A DNA stretch of 64,000 nt from Gambelia wislizenii (taxonomy: Eukaryota; Chordata; Lepidosauria; Squamata; Crotaphytidae). The number at the start of each line of letters is the position of its first letter. The stretch's first letter is position 1. Positions 58,696 through 64,000 of this stretch are shown here, in pieces. Position numbers and translations under genes: made by a program. The notes below the pieces were generated by a model. It saw only the letters and a list, made by a program, of their open reading frames with translations, made no database searches and had not been told where the DNA came from. Location: positions 282,142,028 through 282,206,027 of the forward strand of contig JAUMIR010000002.1 of NCBI GenBank assembly GCA_030847615.1, given 5' to 3'.

Positions 58696-61600
58696 CTGTG
58701 GGAAACACAAAATGGTGTCAGTATTGTGGCTTTGCTCCTCCTCCTTTTCCACGCTGGCAGCCAAACCCCAGGGAGTGAGTGTGTGTGTGGACAAAGGGAG
58801 TTGTCAGGGTGCAACCCAGAGAATTCTGTTTCTCTTGAAACTGCCCACAGCTGTGGGAGATGTTGCCACGGCTGCACCTCCTTCCCACGTGGTCTCATCA
58901 TGGAAAGTCCCACAACCTGTGCCGCAGGGATGGAGGAAAAGTGAAGTCAGGTGTCCCTGGTTTTGCTTTGGGCAGATGGGATGTCCACCCATACCAATTC
59001 TGAGACTTGAAGGGGGTGCCAGGAGCTAGACTTCTCCCTTCCCTCCTGTGCAACCCTCCTGGTTCCACTGAGGCTTACAAGAAAGCCATGGCAGGAACAG
59101 TTGGTTCTCTAGGAGAGAGGAAGGGTTGGGAGGCAGAAAACCACAGGCTTCTATTTATGGCATTTATCCACCTTCTGGCTAAGCCTTCCTCCTCCAGCCA
59201 CCAGACATTTGGCTTGCAGGGCGGACTGTGGGGAAGAGGGAGTGAAGTGAGGGGGGGACTTGGGTTTGGCTGCTAGAGAGGAAGAGCAGGAGGAGCAGCA
59301 CAGCCTTGGAAGGGTTGGGGGCCCAGGGCAGTTGCCTTTGGGGTGTTGCCACTGGACTCCATGGTAGTGGCAACACAGGCCGATGAGGATTGGGTTGGAT
59401 TCGAGGAATCACAAGAGAGACGGGGGTGCTCCACCTCCTCACAGATGGGGCTAAGGGTTAAAGATAGCCTTCCTCTCCTCTTGAGGACAGATGACAACCA
59501 TCTGCCCTTGGACCTGCATTGATCTCTCAGGTGGTTCCTTGGAGACTGCATTACCCCGCATCCTCCTTCTCTGCCCCCTGGTCTCCTGAAGACTAGGGGT
59601 AGGACTTGCTTGGGTCAGGAGGCAGAGCAGCACACCCGCATCTTTTCCCCTAAAAGCACCTTCCCTTTTGAGCTGCAGCACAGCCAGACAATCCTTTCTT
59701 GTGCCTCGGGGACCTGAAAGACAAGAAGAAAAGGATACTTCAGAAAGCTGTTTCTCCTCAAATGTTTGGCTTCCTTAGTCAAAAAGTGCTCAACAGGAAG
59801 GGAAAGGGCCTGAAAAGGATGGCAAGCAAAGCCTGGTGTCCAGATCAAAACCAATCATCCCACACCTGCGCCCCTCACAGGACCATCTTAGAGTGAGGCA
59901 ACATCCAACACGTCCCCTTGGCACCATGCTAACTTCTGGCAGGGGAGGGTGGGTGTGGCTTTTTGTATGGTGCCCACTTGGTCCACCTCCAACCTTATCC
60001 GTACAGACTGAGGAGGGTGGGGCAGAAATATGTGAGGCCTCTTCTTGTCCATCTTCTTCTCCTTGTCCTTCCCAGCTCAGAGTCCTGAGAACAGAGGTGA
60101 AGGATAATCAGACCTCATCTCCCAAGAGGCAAGATCTGCCAGGTGAAGAAAGACCTTGGATCCTTGGATGAGATTAGATTCTCATTGCTTAGAAGAGATT
60201 ACCTTAATCTGATGGAGGTGAAGGCTCCCACTCTGACTCTTCCAAGCTACTCACGTCATCCAGAGTATCTCCCTCCTCCGTGGAGTCCTGTCAATGAGAT
60301 TCATTGATTTCAACCTCCAGCTCTATCTCAACACAAGCCAGGACTACAGATTGGAGCACCACAGGAACTCAGAGAACCCAAAGAGAGAGAGGCCGTGGAA
60401 AGATATTAATATTTTTCAATTATGTCCTTCCAACGCACTGCAACTGCCAAGAAAGGCACTATCAAAGTATTTCCTTCAAAGCTTGGACATCAAAAGTGTA
60501 GTCAACAAATGCAAAATTGTATCCCTCTCTGTGAGTCTTGGCCTTCCCCGTCCTGCAACATCCCTTGTAGCTGCTCTTTATATGAGGGGCACCCTCCAGT
60601 CCACCCTCACCCTTCCATTTGGCAGGGGGGGCAGCCTTTCCTTCCTTACCCAAGTGCTGGAAGACTCTTCCATCTCAGAAGTTCTCTTCTGGAGGGACTC
60701 CAATGCTCTAGGGAAAAAAGTCCCCCACAGATAAGAATATTAAGCCCAAAGAGGAGCCCCCCAATACTAGACTGCAGGTGACTCCTCTGAGTCGCAACCC
60801 AAGAGCGGCCAGGAAGCCACCTCTTGCTCTTTCCTTTTCCAAAATCAGAGCACCAGAGGGTGTTTCAGCAGGATTCTGCCACTGAGTATGGAGGACCCAT
60901 ACCACAGCTGGACCTTTCCTCTTCTCCCGCAGCAGAGGAAGGCCTACCTGTCTGAATTGGGATTACGCTCCCGCACCTCCGTCTTCAGAGTGCTTATGTT
61001 AGCCAGAGTGTCGTCCAGATCCTCCGATGAATCCTGTGAATCAGATTCATTCCCTTAGTCACTCCCACCTTCCGCTGAATCTGAGAAAGCAGGGAAATCA
61101 TTTCCCCAACCCAGTCCCTGCTCAGATACTGCTTGACCCTCTTCTCTACACTTTCGCACTTACCCATCCGCTAGAAGAGGACTCCTCATCACTGGCCTCC
61201 TTGTCCGTGGTCTCCAGGAGACTATCAGGAAAACAACAATAACAGACTATTTAGAAATGAAAGAAACAAGTCCACCTTAATTAAACCAAATGCCTCAGCC
61301 ATTCTTTCTCTCCAGTCCACAGCAGCTGGGGATTCCTGAGCACACTACGAATGAAAATGGAGGCTGTGCCTCCTCCTCACATCCACGAACAGGATTTTGA
61401 CTCTTGCCACCCTGGCACCTGGTGACAAAGTGCCCCATGCCAGCTCTGGAGATCAACAGGCCTTCCCTGTCACTTCCCCAGCTGACATGTGAGATTCAGG
61501 GACCACAGCAGGAGCTGCTCCCCACCCCCAAAGTGAGAAGAGGGTACCTCTCTGAATCGGAGGGAGTGTCCAGGCTCCTGACGCTGGCAGGCGTCCCCTC

Positions 61601-63192
61601 TACGGCCAAGGAATCCTATGAAAGAAAGAGAAGAGCAAAGTGGCGATGTGGGCACTTCCACTGAAACAGGACCCCTCCCTCTCCCCTGAAATGTAATGCT
61701 CCTCCTCTTTCTTCCTTACCCAAGAGAAGAGGGAGTTTTCCAGACTAAAGGTCCTCGACTGGTCCTCCTTCCTGATGGCTTCCTGGGGGTCACTAAGGGG
61801 GCAAAGAAGCCACAAGACATCAGCACCACCTCCCTTCTGCAGCCATGCTGAATGGAAGCAAGGTCTCCTTGTGGACCCTGCCACTGCAGTGCTCACAGCT
61901 CTTTGCAAGAGAGTTTGCATTTCCAAAGGAATGTGGAAAGTTTGGACTTGAGTGAGTTTTGCATCAGAACTAAGCACCATGGGGGGACATTCAGAGAGGG
62001 TACCTCTCTGAATCAGAGGGAGTGTCCAGGCTCCTGAGGCTGGCAGGTGTTCCCTCCACGGCCAAGGAATCCTGTGAAGAATAATGAAGAGCAAAGTGGC
62101 TATTTGGGCACTTGCATTGAACCCCAAGCCCCTTCTCTTTCCCGAAATGTGATCCTTCTCCTCTTTTGTCCTTACCCAAGAGAGGAGAGAGTTTTCCGTA
62201 CTGCAGGTCTCACTCTGTTCCTCCTCCCTGCTGGCTTCCTGTGGGTCCAGAACACTAAGGAGGCAAAGAAGCCGCAAGATGTCAGCAGCACCTCATTTTA
62301 GCAGCCATGCTAAATGGAAGCAAGGGCTCCTAGTGGACACTGCCACTGCAATGCTCACAGGTCTTTGCAAGAGAGTTTGCATTTCCAAAGGAAAATGGAA
62401 AGGTTGGACTTCAATCCATGGGATCTATTTTCTTACTCTATGAATTTTGCAATCGGAACTAAGCACCATGTGGTGGGTGGGTGTGCATGTGTCTCATCCG
62501 CTTCTTTCAACTATCCTCTTAGGGAAGAGGCTGCAAAACCTTGGTCTCTCCTCTGCCTCTTCAGCAGAGAATGGCCTACCTGGCTGAAGGCTCTACCACC
62601 TGGCTCTTCAAGCTGTCGATGCTGCACACTGTGTCCTCTTCCTCTTCTCTTGAATCCTAAGGAGCAGATTCATTCTTTTATTCCCTCACGCACAAACCTG
62701 ATATGAAGTGGTGGGAGAGGGCAACCAAAGGGTGTTTATACCTTTCCCCAGCTACCATATTTTCCTGGGCAATTCTGTCTGAATCTTGCAGAACTGCAGG
62801 GAAGCGATGCGGAAAGGGGAAAGGAGATGTAGAAGGGATGGATGTGGGAAAGATAAAGGGTTTGGCCCTTTGATGCTGGCACATCCCTGCTTCCAAGCCC
62901 AACCCTGCTTGGCCAACTATAAGGAAGCACTCTCCTCTGCTGGCTCATCGAATGGGAGGTTAAGACCTGAGGCTACATCCAACCCTAGCTCTCTCCATAT
63001 TGGCCTTCCTGCACCAAGGTATCAAAAGGATGGGGACTGTTGAGGAAGACTGAGCAGGGGAGGAGAGGGAACTGCCCCATTTGTGAGTTGGGGGTGGTCT
63101 GCCTTTCCTTCCTTACCAGCGTGGTATGAGAAGCTTCCACAGTGTTTGTTGCGAAATGCTCTTCAACACCAGCTCCTTTCGACTCCAATACA
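58348..63192 (-). CDS. Uncharacterised acidic multi-exon gene, copy 3 (span, 5' end outside window)
   Basis: Exons B1 to A6 are present with the same lengths and phases as copy 1, and every one of the nine exons B1-B5 is open. Differences from copy 1 are mostly replacements scattered over the exons, with few silent ones by my count. Splice dinucleotides are intact, except that they sit in slightly altered contexts (B4 acceptor GATAG). Downstream come E7, E8 and an open exon with a hydrophobic segment. A1 would lie beyond 64000. How or whether E7, E8 and the hydrophobic exon join is not settled. Confidence 0.5.
59615..59713 (-). CDS. Candidate exon E8, copy 3
   Basis: 32 codons and stop in phase 0 after GTCTTTCAG. 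Differs from copy 1 by a few residues (IVWLCC for IVCLYC). Confidence 0.4.
   Translation of the reverse strand, partial: VPEAQERIVWLCCSSKGKVLLGEKMRVCCSAS
59994..60084 (-). CDS. Candidate exon E7, copy 3
   Basis: 91 nt, CTCAG/GACTC...AAG/GTTGG. Confidence 0.35.
60203..60287 (-). CDS. Exon A6, copy 3
   Basis: 85 nt, ends in TAA as in copy 1. Begins DSTEEGDTLDD. Confidence 0.45.
60650..60707 (-). CDS. Exon B5, copy 3
   Basis: 58 nt, phase 2 to 0, ends SSSTW/GTAAGG. Confidence 0.55.
60948..61033 (-). CDS. Exon A5, copy 3
   Basis: 86 nt, phase 0 to 2, begins DSSEDLDDTLANIS. Confidence 0.55.
61164..61221 (-). CDS. Exon B4, copy 3
   Basis: 58 nt, phase 2 to 0, LLETTDKEASDEESSSSGW. Confidence 0.55.
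61548..61615 (-). CDS. Exon A4, copy 3
   Basis: 68 nt, phase 0 to 2, DSLAVEGTPASVRS. Confidence 0.6.
61720..61792 (-). CDS. Exon B3, copy 3
   Basis: 73 nt, phase 2 to 0, DPQEAIRKEDQSRTFS then LENSLFSW. Confidence 0.6.
62004..62071 (-). CDS. Exon A3, copy 3
   Basis: 68 nt, phase 0 to 2, only silent change seen against copy 1. Confidence 0.6.
62176..62254 (-). CDS. Exon B2, copy 3
   Basis: 79 nt, phase 2 to 0, DPQEASREEEQSETCS. Confidence 0.6.
62580..62656 (-). CDS. Exon A2, copy 3
   Basis: 77 nt, phase 0 to 2, DSREEEEDTVCSIDSLKS. Confidence 0.6.
63117..63192 (-). CDS. Exon B1, copy 3
   Basis: 76 nt, phase 2 to 0, VLESKGAGVEEHFATNTV, ends HTTL. Confidence 0.55.
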
Positions 63193-63489
63193 CTGGAAGG
63201 AGAAAGAATTCATATTGTTAAAGCAGTGTGCATAAAGCTTAGCATCCAGACATTACGCAAATTTTTGAAAAAGGACTGAAAAGATGGTGACAGGATTACA
63301 TGGGCAAGATTAGCGGTATAAAATTGATAGCACTACCAGAGTTGTTTCTTGGAAACCATTTCTGAAGAAAGTTGGAGATCCAAAATCATTTAGATGAGAG
63401 GCAAATCTATTGCAAAACATGGTATCATATTTCCAGGTAGCCTCTGAGTAATGGTATGTAGTGGAAGATTAAGGAGGGACATAGGGGGC

Positions 63490-64000
63490 TGGGTATGTTT
63501 AGCCTCGAAAAAGACAGTTAAGGGGCAATATGATAGCCCTGTTTAAGTATTTGTGTTTTTTTATTATTATTATTTATTTATTCAAGCTTTAAGTAGTCAT
63601 CTAGACAGTATTTCAATTTGAGTACAATTGAATTTGAAATAATTTACAAATTATTAAGGCGATTAATTAATGCATCTAAACAAATTTTTTGTTAATTAAT
63701 TTCCATTAAGTCACATTATCAACTCAAAGCTAACCATAAGACCATTATTAACTAAAAAAAAATTAACCATAAATCCATTATCATTCTGATGCATTATTTC
63801 TAATAATAATATTATTAGACAACTTGGAGTGTTTACAGAGAAGGGCAACTAAAATGGTGAAAGGTCTGGAAACGATGCCTTATGAGGAGAGACTTAGGGA
63901 GCTGGGTATGTTTAGCCTGGAAAAAAGACAGTTAAGAGGCGATATGATAGCCCTGTTTAAGTATTTGAAGGGATGTCACGCTGAGGATGGAGCAGGCTTG
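63490..64000 (+). mobile_element. CR1 with an AT-rich interruption, window edge
   Basis: CR1 coding remnant to about 63553, then about 275 bp of AT-rich DNA beginning with an ATT tract. CR1 sequence then restarts from an earlier point of the element (CAGAGAAGGGCAACTAAAAT). Either two CR1 fragments or an insertion with local duplication. Copy 1 shows an uninterrupted CR1 here. Confidence 0.75.

Larger units (their letters stand above)
42860..64000 (+). repeat. Segmental duplication copy 3
   Basis: Direct copy of copy 1 (full collinearity from about 43075) that continues past the window end. Lacks copy 1 segments 8205-9440, 9510-9845 and 11140-11665. Has its own CR1 in the L2 and retains 55290-56290 and 48361-48935, lost from copy 1. 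The hAT remnant end is near 43016. Stretches without other entries (44500-45300, 49340-50500, 53240-53980, 54310-55850) show no supported gene. Confidence 0.9.

Overview
The window looks like nuclear DNA of an amniote, most likely a non-avian reptile and probably a squamate (inference from repeat content). It carries many CR1 LINE 3' ends closing in ATTCTATG-type octamers, L2 and L1 LINE fragments, tRNA-derived SINEs, a solo LTR, hAT-like and pogo/Tigger-like DNA transposons, and microsatellites. Nothing prokaryotic is present: no operons, CRISPR or phage. Most long open frames are shadows of repeats.

The backbone is a complex segmental duplication. Copy 1 (about 4.2-24.2 kb) and copy 3 (about 42.9 kb to the window end) are long direct copies about 39 kb apart. 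They are near-identical by eye apart from named insertions and deletions. Copy 2 (about 28.3-34.6 kb) is an older, internally deleted copy between them. A further diverged piece forms two inverted arms: 1-2.82 kb and, in opposite orientation, 34.87-38.65 kb.

The only host-gene signal I can support is an unrecognised multi-exon gene on the minus strand of copies 1 and 3. At least eleven small exons alternate strictly between two phase classes: A exons (phase 0 to 2, usually starting Asp-Ser) and B exons (phase 2 to 0, usually ending in Trp). Every junction examined has AG/GT borders, and joining them in order keeps one frame open for 242 codons plus a last exon. The product is rich in Ser, Glu and Asp. 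Some exon pairs are recent tandem duplicates. Further downstream lies a candidate exon encoding a basic stretch and a hydrophobic segment; it is open in copies 2 and 3 and stopped in copy 1. Copy 2 and parts of both arms hold broken versions.

Because several copies share ancestry, the window records its own history. Copy 2 keeps empty sites for a solo LTR and two Tigger-like elements found in copies 1 and/or 3, so copy 2 split off first. A CR1 inside the L2 of copy 3 and another in the right arm arrived after their duplications. The two Tigger-like elements hold GC-rich arrays of short hairpins, and the breakpoints of deletions distinguishing copies 1 and 3 fall in one of them. At 24.6-28.1 kb is an L1 rearranged into inverted halves. 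At 40.7-42.2 kb a CR1 with an open reverse transcriptase frame is flanked by an exact 28-bp target duplication.
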